From contig NZ_LN849007.1 of the NCBI RefSeq assembly GCF_001243045.1, positions 1,330,989 through 1,394,988 of the forward strand: a stretch of DNA of 64,000 bases, in the 5' to 3' direction. How positions within the stretch are numbered: the stretch's first letter is position 1; each line of letters opens with the position of its first letter. Origin of the DNA: Clostridium niameyense. Its GTDB lineage: Bacteria > Bacillota > Clostridia > Clostridiales > Clostridiaceae. This document shows, in pieces, positions 44,709-53,020 of the stretch. The position numbers were made by a program, and so were the translations under genes. The notes below the pieces were generated by a model. It saw only the letters and a program-made list of their open reading frames with translations, was not told the DNA's origin and did no database searches.

Positions 44709-45829
44709 TATACTGTGTCCCTCCTTCCAGCTATCTTAGCGCCTATAAATAAAATTAAAGTTAAAACCCAAATTCCTAATATATTTAAAAATATTTCTTT
44801 TAAGTTTCCTCCATAAATACTTTTAAATATAGCATTTTGCGCTAAATAGTTTGGGGTTATGTGAGATAGTTTTCCTAGGAATCCATTACCAAAATCAACC
44901 TTTACAAAACCACCACCTAAAAAAGTAAGAATAGGCACCAATATATTTAAAAGAGCTAATCCGTATAAGCCTTTTTTAGTTATCATACAAGCACATATAC
45001 CAAGTATTGTAGACATAATAGCTAATGATAATATAGTTATAAATATTAAGCTCATATTATTTCCGAAATTAACCTTAAATACAAATTTAGCAAATAGAAG
45101 TAGAATAACACTTTGCCATAATAGTGTAAATACAACCCCTATTCCTTCCCCTAAAAAAACTTCCCAAAGTTTTACTGGAGATGACTTAATTCTTCCACCT
45201 ACTACACTATAATAATCCTTATCTATGGCAAAATTAGCATAAATAGCTCCAAACATTATAATCATAATGAGCATAGTTACAGCGTAATAATCTGTGGCTG
45301 TTGGTTTTTTACCTGAAACAGTTATTTCATTTGATTCTATATTGTTATATTTTTTAAAAGAAAAATCTCTAGTTTTTAGCTTGGATAAAGCCTCAAAACT
45401 ATTTGCTTTGTCCACATAAGATTCCATTAAATTTTTAACTATAGACACCTTTAAACTATTATAATCGCTGCCAATCACTTTAAAATTTCCTTGTATATTT
45501 TCATCATATACAACTAAAGCTTCATATTCCTTTTTTTCAATAAGCTTTCTTCCCTTGTCTACATTATCTATTTTAGTAGGTTTTATAATATCAGAAAAAT
45601 CCTTTAGGTTTATAAATTTTTCAAAGTTATCTCCATTTTTCCCAGAAACCTTATTTACATATAATAAATTTATACGCCCTATATTTTTAGCAGTAAAATC
45701 TCCACTATTTCCTAAAGCATTGCCTAATATAGCTATTAATACTACTGGTATTATAAGCATAGATACTAAAGATTTTTTATCCCTTATATATTGAATTATC
45801 CTATACTTAGCTATAGTAAGAAAATTCAT
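44708..45829 (-). CDS. ABC-2 type transporter permease
   Basis: This 373-residue permease has TM1 (about 22-40), an extracytoplasmic domain (45-185), and then five or six helices. The two permeases share layout but have low sequence similarity, as in a heterodimer. It overlaps the next gene by one base and lies 15 bp after the ATPase. GAGCGTGA is a modest ribosome-binding site, so coupling with the ATPase gene is likely. Confidence 0.88.
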   Translation of the reverse strand: MNFLTIAKYRIIQYIRDKKSLVSMLIIPVVLIAILGNALGNSGDFTAKNIGRINLLYVNKVSGKNGDNFEKFINLKDFSDIIKPTKIDNVDKGRKLIEKKEYEALVVYDENIQGNFKVIGSDYNSLKVSIVKNLMESYVDKANSFEALSKLKTRDFSFKKYNNIESNEITVSGKKPTATDYYAVTMLIMIIMFGAIYANFAIDKDYYSVVGGRIKSSPVKLWEVFLGEGIGVVFTLLWQSVILLLFAKFVFKVNFGNNMSLIFITILSLAIMSTILGICACMITKKGLYGLALLNILVPILTFLGGGFVKVDFGNGFLGKLSHITPNYLAQNAIFKSIYGGNLKEIFLNILGIWVLTLILFIGAKIAGRRDTV

Positions 45830-45844
45830 AGTTTCACGCTCCTC

Positions 45845-46591
45845 TTAGTCTCTTAATTTTTTGCCAGTTAAACTTAAAAATACTTCTTCTAAAGTAGCCT
45901 TTTCCCCATTTTCCTTTTTTACAAGAGACTTTAATTCTTCTTTATTTCCCCTGGCTATAATTTTTCCATGGTCCATTATACAAATATCTGTACAAACAGC
46001 TTCTATCTCCTCCATGTAATGAGATGTGTATATTATAGTTGATCCTTGTTCATTTAACTTTTTAACTGTTTCTAATATATTGTTTCTTGATTGAGGATCA
46101 ATTCCTACAGTAGGCTCATCCATTATTATTAATTTTGGTTTATGAACAATAGCACAGGCTATATTTAGCCTTCTCTTCATTCCACCTGAAAACTTTGTGA
46201 GAAAATCATTTTTTCTGTCCCACAATCCAACAAACTCTAAAGTTTCCTGTACAGATGATTTTAATTTTTCCCCTTTAAGTCCATATAATTTTGCAAAAAA
46301 AGTTACATTTTCATAAGCAGTTAAATCATCAACTAAAGCTAAATCCTGGGGAACTACCCCCATCTGTTTTTTTATATCAAAGGATTGCTTTTTTATATCT
46401 TTATTAAATATTTTTACGTCCCCTGAAAACTTAGTATATAATCCACTTAATATACTAATAGTAGTAGTTTTACCTGCTCCGTTAGGCCCTAAAAACCCAA
46501 ATATTTCTCCTTCTTTTATATTTAATTCATTAATATCTACCGCCTTACAATCTTTATATTTTTTTTCAAGATTCTTTAACTCTACTAACAT
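45845..46591 (-). CDS. ABC transporter ATP-binding protein
   Basis: This 248-residue ATPase has Walker A GPNGAGKTT near residue 35, Q-loop VPQDLALVDDLTA, signature FSGGMKRRLNIA near 138, Walker B IIMDEPTVGID, and the H-loop TSHYMEE. It is first in the minus-strand operon. An inverted-repeat operator candidate lies just in front of its AGGAGGAA ribosome-binding site. It is divergent from a two-component system whose promoter lies in the same 392-bp gap, so it may be the target of that system. Confidence 0.93.
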   Translation of the reverse strand: MLVELKNLEKKYKDCKAVDINELNIKEGEIFGFLGPNGAGKTTTISILSGLYTKFSGDVKIFNKDIKKQSFDIKKQMGVVPQDLALVDDLTAYENVTFFAKLYGLKGEKLKSSVQETLEFVGLWDRKNDFLTKFSGGMKRRLNIACAIVHKPKLIIMDEPTVGIDPQSRNNILETVKKLNEQGSTIIYTSHYMEEIEAVCTDICIMDHGKIIARGNKEELKSLVKKENGEKATLEEVFLSLTGKKLRD

Positions 46592-46605
46592 TTAACATTC
46601 CTCCT

Positions 46606-46623
46606 GTTCGTGAACGTTGTTCA
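46606..46623. promoter_or_regulatory. overlapping inverted repeats, possible operator
   Basis: GTTC-GT-GAAC (46606-46615) overlaps TGAAC-GTT-GTTCA (46611-46623). Both are perfect dyads just upstream of the ribosome-binding site of the ABC ATPase gene. TetR-type repressors often bind such sites; no TetR gene is in the neighbourhood. Confidence 0.5.
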
Positions 46624-46854
46624 TTAAAATTATTATGTTCTTATTATGATATCTATAGCTTTACTTATCAAATATTATTTTTCCTTAAATAAAGTTATTA
46701 TAAATGATTAACACCTCTATAGACTATTTTTTCTTTAATTTTATAACATTTCTAATATATTAAAATATGATTTATAAAAAATATCTTAATATATTATCCA
46801 TTCTATATCATAATATACTTTTCACCTATTTATGGATACTTTATTCATTTTAAT

Positions 46855-46912
46855 TTGTTAAGAAATTTGTAAGAAATATGTAAGGTTTTTTGTTAGAAAC
46901 CTTTTATATAAT
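46855..46912 (+). promoter_or_regulatory. response-regulator direct repeats and promoter
   Basis: AAG-centred repeats occur at 46860, 46871 and 46882 (GTTAAGAAA, TGTAAGAAA, TGTAAGGTT), exactly 11 bp apart, one helical turn. This is the spacing of OmpR-family binding sites. The last repeat ends where a -35 box should be relative to TATAAT at 46907-46912, and that -35 is poor. This points to activation by a response regulator, most simply autoregulation by the one at 46984. Confidence 0.55.
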
Positions 46913-46929
46913 TAGATAGTAGCTTACAT

Positions 46930-46953
46930 AAGGAGGTAATAAAAATGGTATAA
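46930..46953 (+). promoter_or_regulatory. Met-Val-stop leader mini-ORF with strong ribosome-binding site
   Basis: AAGGAGG at 46930-46936, then ATG GTA TAA at 46945-46953 at ideal 8-nt spacing. It lies 30 nt upstream of the response-regulator start, in the expected leader RNA. It also contains TATAAT, so it could instead be a promoter element. Confidence 0.4.
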
Positions 46954-46983
46954 TTTATTAAGTATAGAAAGGATGAGAAGTAA

Positions 46984-47676
46984 ATGAGTAAATACAATGT
47001 TTTAATAGCTGATGATGAAGATGAAATAAGAGATGCTATAGAAATTTATTTAAAAAATGAAGGCATAAATGTTTTTAAAGCCAAAGATGGTATAGATGCT
47101 CTAATGTTATTAGAAGAAAAGGAAATTCATCTTATAATAATGGATATTATGATGCCTAGAATGGATGGAATTAAAGCTACATTTAAAATAAGAGAAAGTA
47201 AAAACATCCCTATAATAATGCTTTCAGCTAAATCTGAAGATACAGATAAAATATTAGGTCTTAATATAGGTGCTGATGACTATGTTACTAAACCCTTTAA
47301 CATGTTAGAGCTAGTAGCTAGAGTAAATTCACAACTTAGAAGATATGTTAATTTTGGTAATTATAAAAAAAGTAAAGACAAGCTTATAGTAGGTGGTCTT
47401 ATACTAGATAAAAAAAGAAAAATAGTAATTTTAGATGGAAAAGAAATAAAGGTTACTCCTATTGAATATAGAATCTTAGAACTTTTAATGGAGAACAAAG
47501 GAGTAGTTTTTTCTATTGATAAAATTTATGAAAGAGCATGGAAGGAACCTTACTATAATGGAGAAAACACAGTAGCTGTACATATAAGAAGAATACGAGA
47601 AAAAATTGAAATTAATCCTAGAGAGCCTAGGTACTTAAAGGTGGTATGGGGAATTGGATATAAAATTGAAGAATAA
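46984..47676 (+). CDS. OmpR-family response regulator
   Basis: In this 230-residue protein the receiver domain (residues 1-120) has the acidic pocket ADDEDE near 10, phosphoacceptor D54 (IIMDIMMPRMDG), a conserved Ser (MLSAKS) and Lys (VTKPFN). The C-terminal winged-helix DNA-binding domain (130-230) ends ...VVWGIGYKIEE as is typical. It is followed by a histidine kinase gene that overlaps its end by 23 nt. GAAAGGATGA precedes the ATG. Likely targets are its own promoter and the divergent exporter. Confidence 0.93.
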   Translation: MSKYNVLIADDEDEIRDAIEIYLKNEGINVFKAKDGIDALMLLEEKEIHLIIMDIMMPRMDGIKATFKIRESKNIPIIMLSAKSEDTDKILGLNIGADDYVTKPFNMLELVARVNSQLRRYVNFGNYKKSKDKLIVGGLILDKKRKIVILDGKEIKVTPIEYRILELLMENKGVVFSIDKIYERAWKEPYYNGENTVAVHIRRIREKIEINPREPRYLKVVWGIGYKIEE

Positions 47677-49810
47677 ATTCATATATATTTTAACTTTTGT
47701 TATAGGAGTATATTTATTATCTCTTTCAGCTTTAACTGGTTATGATTTAATAAAAAATCAAAAGTACCTTGTTAAAGACTATTATTTTAAAAGTCCTCAT
47801 TTCGATGAAGAATTATTAAATTATTCTAGAAATATATTGGCTTTTCATAAGGATTTAAAAAACTATGATAAAAAATCCTATAAAGAAAAAATAATAAACA
47901 AAAATATGATCTATAAAAAATCTGATTATACATTAAAATTGAAAGAAAAAAGTACACAAATAGAAAGTGAATATGAAGCTAAAATAAATAAAGCCCAAAA
48001 TGAAGGTAATATCGCAGAATATGAAAAATTAATTTTAGAAAAAAACAAAAGAATAGAAGATTTAAGTAAGCTTACTCCCTTTAAGGAAGATGACATAAAA
48101 GATCAAGTTATTAAAGATACGGATAAGTATTATAATAACTTAAAAACTTGTTTAAATAAAAAGAATTATATTAAATATTATATTAAAGATTTAAGTAATA
48201 ATAGCACTTATACTAATTTAAAAGAAAGTCCAAACGAAAATATAAATATAAAAAAATATACAAATTCTCCAAATTTATATGTAATAAAATTGCCTTATAA
48301 TGATGGAAATAAATACCTTGAAGCTATAAACGCCTTGTTTAAAAATTATAATTATGAAGGATATTTTATGGTATTAAAACATTCATCAGAATATAATCCT
48401 TTAATTAATAACTATAAATACTATAATTCCATTAGGAATAGACTTATTAAAGAAATATTATTATGTACTTTTTCATTAATTATGGGATTATTTATAGTAA
48501 TAAAAATAAAAAAACCTAATAACCTAAATAAACCATTTAAAATAATAAAATTATACGACTGTATGTCCTTAGATTTAAAAATATTTATGTTTGTGATTTA
48601 TACAGCTATAATGGCAATTTATATAACTAATATAAGTTTTTTTTATAAACCCTTAGAAATTCAACATTTTTTAAAACTTTCAATAATATCTATTTATATT
48701 TTTTACTTTGTATATAATCTAAAATATATATTAGTATTAAAAAATAATAGGGGTTTACTGTCAACTCAATGTAATAATACCTTAATAAATAAAATGAAAT
48801 ATAAATTTGTTAATAAAAGCATTAAATATAAAATAATTTTTATATTATTATTATCCGGAATGATCGGTATACTCCTACTTTTATCTTTAGTATCAGGTAT
48901 CCATGGCATATTAATAGCTCCTATAGGTGGTATCATTTACTTATCTTTACTTTTAATATATTTATTTAAAAAAGCAGATTATTTAAATGAAATAATAGAG
49001 GCTACCGAAGAAATGACTAAGGGCAATTTAAATTATATAATAACCAAAAATGATACTGGAGTATTGGGGAAATTAGCACTTAATATTAACAATATTAAAG
49101 AAGGATATAAAAAATCTGTAGAAGATCAAGTTAAAAGTGAACGTTTAAAATCCGAACTTATAACTAATGTATCTCATGATTTAAAGACGCCTTTAACTTC
49201 TATAATAAATTATGTTAATCTATTAAAAAATAACAATTTAGATAAGGATGAATTTAATTCTTATATTGCTATCTTAGATAGAAAATCTGAAAGACTTAAA
49301 CACCTCATAGAAGACTTATTTGAAGCTTCCAAAATGTCTAGTGGCTCAATTAAATTAAATATTGAAAAAGTAGATGTAACTGCTCTACTTAAACAAGCCC
49401 TAGCAGAACTAGATGAAAAGTTAAAAAAAGCCTTCTTAGAAGTTAAATTTAACTATAGTAATAATAATATATATACAAATTTAGATGGCAAAAAAACCTG
49501 GAGGGTATTTGAAAATTTATTAAATAACATAATCAAATATTCTCAGCCTAACACTAGGGTATATATTGATTTAATAGAAGATAATCGTAAGGTAATTATA
49601 ACTATGAAAAACATATCTTCTTATGAAATGAATTTTGATGCAGAAGAAATCTTTGAAAGGTTTAAACGTGGAGACACATCAAGAAATACAGAAGGATCTG
49701 GATTGGGACTTGCAATTTCTAAAAGCATAGTAGAACTTGAAGGAGGCACTTTATCTATTAAAATTGATGGGGATCTTTTTAAGGTTATAATAGAATTTAA
49801 TAAAAACTAA
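47654..49810 (+). CDS. multi-pass sensor histidine kinase
   Basis: In this 718-residue kinase TM1 (about 8-30) precedes an extracytoplasmic domain (about 35-260, Lys/Glu- and Tyr-rich, partly coiled-coil). Helices follow at about 262-285, 305-325, 335-360 and a pair at 395-440. Then come a HAMP-like linker, the phosphoacceptor helix TNVSHDLKTPLTSI (His) and an ATPase domain (ENLLNNIIKYSQ; EGSGLGLAISKSIVELEGG). The size and the many helices are unusual for a VanS-like kinase and may allow contact with the divergent exporter. Start codon is TTG within the regulator gene; another TTG 4 codons on is possible. Confidence 0.88.
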   Translation: MDIKLKNKFIYILTFVIGVYLLSLSALTGYDLIKNQKYLVKDYYFKSPHFDEELLNYSRNILAFHKDLKNYDKKSYKEKIINKNMIYKKSDYTLKLKEKSTQIESEYEAKINKAQNEGNIAEYEKLILEKNKRIEDLSKLTPFKEDDIKDQVIKDTDKYYNNLKTCLNKKNYIKYYIKDLSNNSTYTNLKESPNENINIKKYTNSPNLYVIKLPYNDGNKYLEAINALFKNYNYEGYFMVLKHSSEYNPLINNYKYYNSIRNRLIKEILLCTFSLIMGLFIVIKIKKPNNLNKPFKIIKLYDCMSLDLKIFMFVIYTAIMAIYITNISFFYKPLEIQHFLKLSIISIYIFYFVYNLKYILVLKNNRGLLSTQCNNTLINKMKYKFVNKSIKYKIIFILLLSGMIGILLLLSLVSGIHGILIAPIGGIIYLSLLLIYLFKKADYLNEIIEATEEMTKGNLNYIITKNDTGVLGKLALNINNIKEGYKKSVEDQVKSERLKSELITNVSHDLKTPLTSIINYVNLLKNNNLDKDEFNSYIAILDRKSERLKHLIEDLFEASKMSSGSIKLNIEKVDVTALLKQALAELDEKLKKAFLEVKFNYSNNNIYTNLDGKKTWRVFENLLNNIIKYSQPNTRVYIDLIEDNRKVIITMKNISSYEMNFDAEEIFERFKRGDTSRNTEGSGLGLAISKSIVELEGGTLSIKIDGDLFKVIIEFNKN

Positions 49811-49834
49811 TTTATACTATACTAATTGCTTAAA

Positions 49835-49881
49835 TAAAAATGCTAAGGTAAATATAATTTTATAGTACCCTAGCATTTTTA
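49835..49881 (+). terminator. terminator of two-component operon
   Basis: TAAAAATGCTAAGGTA and TACCCTAGCATTTTTA (one mismatch) enclose a 15-nt loop. Confidence 0.75.
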
Positions 49882-49986
49882 TTTTTTATTTAGTTTTTCT
49901 AATAACTCCATTATCTAAAAAATTTTTAAAAGTTACTACGAAAATTAATGCCATAAACATAAATATTTTCATATTAACATATACTG

Positions 49987-50631
49987 CTACTTAGTAACTG
50001 TATTCTTATAACTATCTCTTTCATTTTTTGAAAAAACACATCCACAATAATCTTGCCTATATAAATTGTACTCATTAGAAAGTTCTATGGAACGTTTATA
50101 TCCATTCTTCTTTTTAAAATCTGAATATAAATAATTAACACCATATTTTTTAGATAGCATTTCTCCAATTTCATTTAACTTCTTTGCATTCTTATAAGGG
50201 CTTATAGATAGAGTTGTTGTAAAATAATCATATCCTGCTTCTTTTGCTATAACAGCACTTTCCCTTAGCCTTAGCTCATAGCATTTAAAGCATCTCTCTC
50301 CACCTTCTTTTTCATTTTCCATTCCTTTTGCCATTTCATAGAATTTATCACTATCATATTTTCCTTCAATAAAATCTATAGCATATTTGGTATTAATACT
50401 TAAAATAAACTGTTTCTGCTCCTCTACCCTTTTTAAATACTCCTCTTTAGGATAGATATTAGGATTATAGTAAAACACAGTTATTTTAAAATAACTAGAA
50501 AGATACTCTAAAACATAACTACTACACGGAGCACAACAACTATGTAACAGTAATTTAGGTATCTCATTATTTTCCTCTAAATTTTCTATCAAAGAATCTA
50601 ATTTTTTTTGAAAATTTATATTTGCATTCAT
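49987..50631 (-). CDS. queH: epoxyqueuosine reductase QueH
   Basis: The 214-residue protein shows the QueH (DUF208) cysteine sets: LLHSCCAPCSSY near residue 32, GGERCFKCYELRL near 118 and YRQDYCGCVFS near 198. QueH reduces epoxyqueuosine to queuosine in tRNA in organisms lacking QueG, using an iron-sulfur cluster. AGAGGGAAT precedes the ATG. It is alone; no other queuosine genes are in the window. Confidence 0.93.
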   Translation of the reverse strand: MNANINFQKKLDSLIENLEENNEIPKLLLHSCCAPCSSYVLEYLSSYFKITVFYYNPNIYPKEEYLKRVEEQKQFILSINTKYAIDFIEGKYDSDKFYEMAKGMENEKEGGERCFKCYELRLRESAVIAKEAGYDYFTTTLSISPYKNAKKLNEIGEMLSKKYGVNYLYSDFKKKNGYKRSIELSNEYNLYRQDYCGCVFSKNERDSYKNTVTK

Positions 50632-51085
50632 CTACTTCATTCCCTCTTTAATTTATGCTTTATTATTACCAATTACTCACATACATTATAACAAATTTAT
50701 TATAGTAAAAATATATTTTTTTAATTCTTATATATTTTAATTTGGCATAATCTTCTCTATTCATTAAAATTCAATCTTATAATATATACTTTTTTCAATA
50801 TACATCTTTTATTTAGCTAACGTAAATCTAAGAATATTTCTTATTTTTAGTAAAATTATTTATAATCTACCTTTTATAACTTCACCACTTATAATAATAT
50901 CTAATAAATCTTAAGTTTTTATTTATACTAGAGATATTAGGGTTGTTTCATTTATAATCATCTAATATAATATTTTTAGATAATTATAAAACTTATTAAT
51001 CATTTTAAGAATGAAAGCATTAATAAATTAGACTTAATTATTTTTTTAATATGTATCTTTAAATTACAGAGAGGAATTTATATAT
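50632..51085. other. intergenic region without recognised features
   Basis: 454 bp of AT-rich DNA between divergent genes. I see no open frame with a ribosome-binding site. A small palindrome near 50970-50995 (ATCTAATATAATATTTTTAGAT) is too AT-rich to interpret. Confidence 0.4.
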
Positions 51086-51580
51086 ATGATAACAAATGCA
51101 AAATATTTTATTGAAAAATTAGATATGATAAAACACCCTGAGGGTGGATACTATAAAGAATCTCTTATTTCCAATGAAATTATAAATGTTAATAATGGAA
51201 AAAAACAAAGAAGGCTTTGGACTAGTATTTATTTTCTATTACAAACTGGAGATGTATCACATTTTCATAAATTAGAATCAGATGAAATGTGGTATTATCA
51301 TGGAGGTTCATCCCTTACTATATATATGATTGATATGGAAGGTAATCTCATTACTAAAAAGTTAGGATTAAATATAGATAAAGGAGAAGATCCACAAGTG
51401 TTAGTCCCTAAAGGATTTATTTTTGGATCTGCTATGAATAATGAGGGATATGCCCTAGTTGGTTGTATGGTATCACCAGGATTTAACTTTGAAGATTTTA
51501 AACTATTTAGCAGAGAAAAACTTTTAAAACTATATCCTGAACATTCAGATATAATATTTAAATTAACAAAAGAAGATTAA
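51086..51580 (+). CDS. cupin domain protein (DUF985)
   Basis: This 164-residue cupin begins AKYFIEKLDMIKHPEGGYYKE, the characteristic DUF985 opening with H-P-x-G-G-x-Y. It has the cupin motifs HFHKLESDEMWYYHGG near residue 70 (metal-binding His/Glu) and PKGFIFGSAMNNEGYALVGCMVSPGF near 112. The family is small and largely uncharacterised; isomerase-like roles are suggested. AGAGAGGAA precedes the ATG. Single-gene transcript. Confidence 0.88.
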   Translation: MITNAKYFIEKLDMIKHPEGGYYKESLISNEIINVNNGKKQRRLWTSIYFLLQTGDVSHFHKLESDEMWYYHGGSSLTIYMIDMEGNLITKKLGLNIDKGEDPQVLVPKGFIFGSAMNNEGYALVGCMVSPGFNFEDFKLFSREKLLKLYPEHSDIIFKLTKED

Positions 51581-51652
51581 ATATAGGATTTTATTTTTGG
51601 TATAATAGAAACCTTAATATAAGTTTTTCAATATCTCCTTATCACTTCTTAT

Positions 51653-51697
51653 ATGTCCGCATAACCTTATTTTATAGGTTGTTCGGGCATTTTTTCT
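51653..51697 (+). terminator. terminator of cupin gene
   Basis: ATG-CCG-AACCT type arms on both sides of a T-rich loop, ending in six T. Confidence 0.65.
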
Positions 51698-51825
51698 ATT
51701 GGTAGATACTTCACATTTCTTCTCATAACTCCTCATGTATTACCTTTCAAAAATGGTGAAATCCTATAGTATATTATGGTATTTATCCTTTTTATACATT
51801 ATACATTCCTAAATGCAATATATAA

Positions 51826-51854
51826 TTGACATATTGAAATATATAATGTATAAT
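51826..51854 (+). promoter_or_regulatory. sigma-A promoter and operator of XRE gene
   Basis: TTGACA at 51826-51831, 17-bp spacer, TATAAT at 51849-51854: a consensus promoter. AATGTATAA overlaps the -10 box, and its complement TTATACATT occurs twice upstream (51792, 51799), suggesting autoregulation by the XRE repressor. Confidence 0.7.
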
Positions 51855-51878
51855 ACCTTATAGAAAGGAGGTCTTTAG

Positions 51879-52076
51879 TTGAAAAATAAAAAACTGAAAG
51901 TCGCCAGAATTGAATATGATATGAATCAAGAGGACTTAGCTAACATTGTTGGTGTCACACGACAAACTATTGGTTTGATAGAATCTGGGAATTACAATCC
52001 AACATTGAAACTTTGCATATCAATATGTAAAGCTCTTAACAAAACTTTAAACGACTTATTTTGGGAGAAATCATAA
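51879..52076 (+). CDS. XRE family (Cro/CI-like) transcriptional regulator
   Basis: This 65-residue protein consists almost entirely of one helix-turn-helix domain (ARIEYDMNQEDLANIVGVTRQTIGLIESGNYNPTLKLC) and resembles the YvaO/Xre small repressors. TTG start with AAAGGAGG in front. It overlaps the membrane protein gene (TAATG), a pairing common in Firmicutes. Its operator candidates overlap its own promoter. Confidence 0.9.
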   Translation: MKNKKLKVARIEYDMNQEDLANIVGVTRQTIGLIESGNYNPTLKLCISICKALNKTLNDLFWEKS

Positions 52077-52558
52077 TGAAAATCAAAGATGAACGTGTTT
52101 TACAATTAAATAATAAAATTCAAAAGGAAGCCTATATTTTAGTATTATTCCTTGCTATTGCTTCTATCTGTATTAAATCCTATGTGATGGAAATGCCCTT
52201 CACTCAGTACATGACTGAACTTGGCATTATTATTTTATCAACACTTTACATTGCAGTAAGAAGTATGTTGCTTGGATACAACTTTATGAACAATTCTAAA
52301 AGCAGCAAAATATTAACTGTATCAGCTATTTTAGTTCTTAGTCTTGCTATAAGTATTATAAATGGAGTAAAAAACTATTCCCTGTATGGTAATAAATACA
52401 CTGGTATATTAGACGGACATTTTATTACAGTATTAGTGGTTACTTTCATTTTTTCGGTTGTTTTTATATCTCTCATATTTGCTCTTTTATATGGTCTTAA
52501 CGAAGCAGGACAACAAAGGCTTGAAAAAAAATTAAATGAAGAAGATGAAGATAAGTAA
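52076..52558 (+). CDS. membrane protein paired with XRE regulator (DUF6773-like)
   Basis: The 160-residue protein has four hydrophobic segments and an acidic C-terminal tail (KKLNEEDEDK). The ATG at 52076 shares its A with the XRE stop and has GGGAG 8 nt upstream; an earlier TTG at 52061 has none. The XRE/four-helix protein pair resembles DUF6773-type loci. Function unknown; the regulator pair suggests a sensor or immunity function. Confidence 0.7.
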   Translation: MKIKDERVLQLNNKIQKEAYILVLFLAIASICIKSYVMEMPFTQYMTELGIIILSTLYIAVRSMLLGYNFMNNSKSSKILTVSAILVLSLAISIINGVKNYSLYGNKYTGILDGHFITVLVVTFIFSVVFISLIFALLYGLNEAGQQRLEKKLNEEDEDK

Positions 52559-52615
52559 ATATTTTTAATCAACTCTACTTTATCTGCTACGGAAGATATT
52601 GACTGGAGGAGTAGT

Positions 52616-52777
52616 ATGAAAAATGATAAATTGATTTTATGCCTTATATGTAGAAATAAAACACTCCCTAAAATTAGGAAAAATATAATACTTGAAAATT
52701 TTCTGCTATTCTGTCCAAAATATGAACAAGATAACCTAATCAATGTGAAACAACTTAATGTATCAGTAATAAAATAG
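52616..52777 (+). CDS. cysteine-rich KTR domain protein (degenerate)
   Basis: This 53-residue protein starts MKNDKLILCLICRNKTLPKI and continues NFLLFCPKYEQDNLINVKQLN. It matches the small cysteine-rich KTR-type proteins carried on Tn916-like elements and other integrative elements. Usually four Cys in two pairs are present; here the last Cys is replaced by Tyr (CPKY), so the metal site is broken and the gene may be decaying. GGAGGAG precedes the ATG. It is a sign that this region came in with, or lost, a mobile element. Confidence 0.7.
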   Translation: MKNDKLILCLICRNKTLPKIRKNIILENFLLFCPKYEQDNLINVKQLNVSVIK

Positions 52778-52820
52778 CAAGTATTCACAAATAATATTTA
52801 TTTATGAATACTTGCTTCTT
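52776..52820 (+). terminator. terminator of KTR gene
   Basis: AGCAAGTATTCA and TGAATACTTGCT (12 bp) enclose an AT loop of 17 nt; the left arm overlaps the stop codon. Confidence 0.75.
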
Positions 52821-52843
52821 TGAGTATAATTTAATTATATGTT

Positions 52844-53015
52844 TTAAACATTATCTTTCACATTCATTATGGCATCCATTAGTAAAGTTGAACTATATGC
52901 CATAGCTGGACCTCCACCAAAGGCCATAGCTACTGTAGACGTCTCTAAGATTTCTTCTCTGTTAGCTCCTGCATCTAATGCATTTTTAGCATAGCATGTC
53001 CTGCTATGCAATATT
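52844..53015 (-). pseudogene. C-terminal remnant of a carboxymuconolactone decarboxylase-family gene
   Basis: The frame reads YAKNALDAGANREEILE, then AMAFGGGPAMAYSS, and ends DAIMNVKDNV, the C-terminal part of AhpD/CMD proteins. Just upstream in another frame is CIAGHAM, the expected active-site CxxxH region, so a frameshift separates the two. The N-terminal half is missing; the GNAT gene at 53021 starts immediately beyond. Confidence 0.75.
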
Positions 53016-53020
53016 GACGT

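Noticed and set aside
49886-49972. 28-codon frame MKIFMFMALIFVVTF on the minus strand
   Set aside because: No ribosome-binding site, overlaps the terminator region, AT-rich composition makes it likely by chance.
52375-52788. 137-codon minus-strand frame opposite the DUF6773-like and KTR genes
   Set aside because: The plus-strand genes have ribosome-binding sites and recognisable products; this frame has none.
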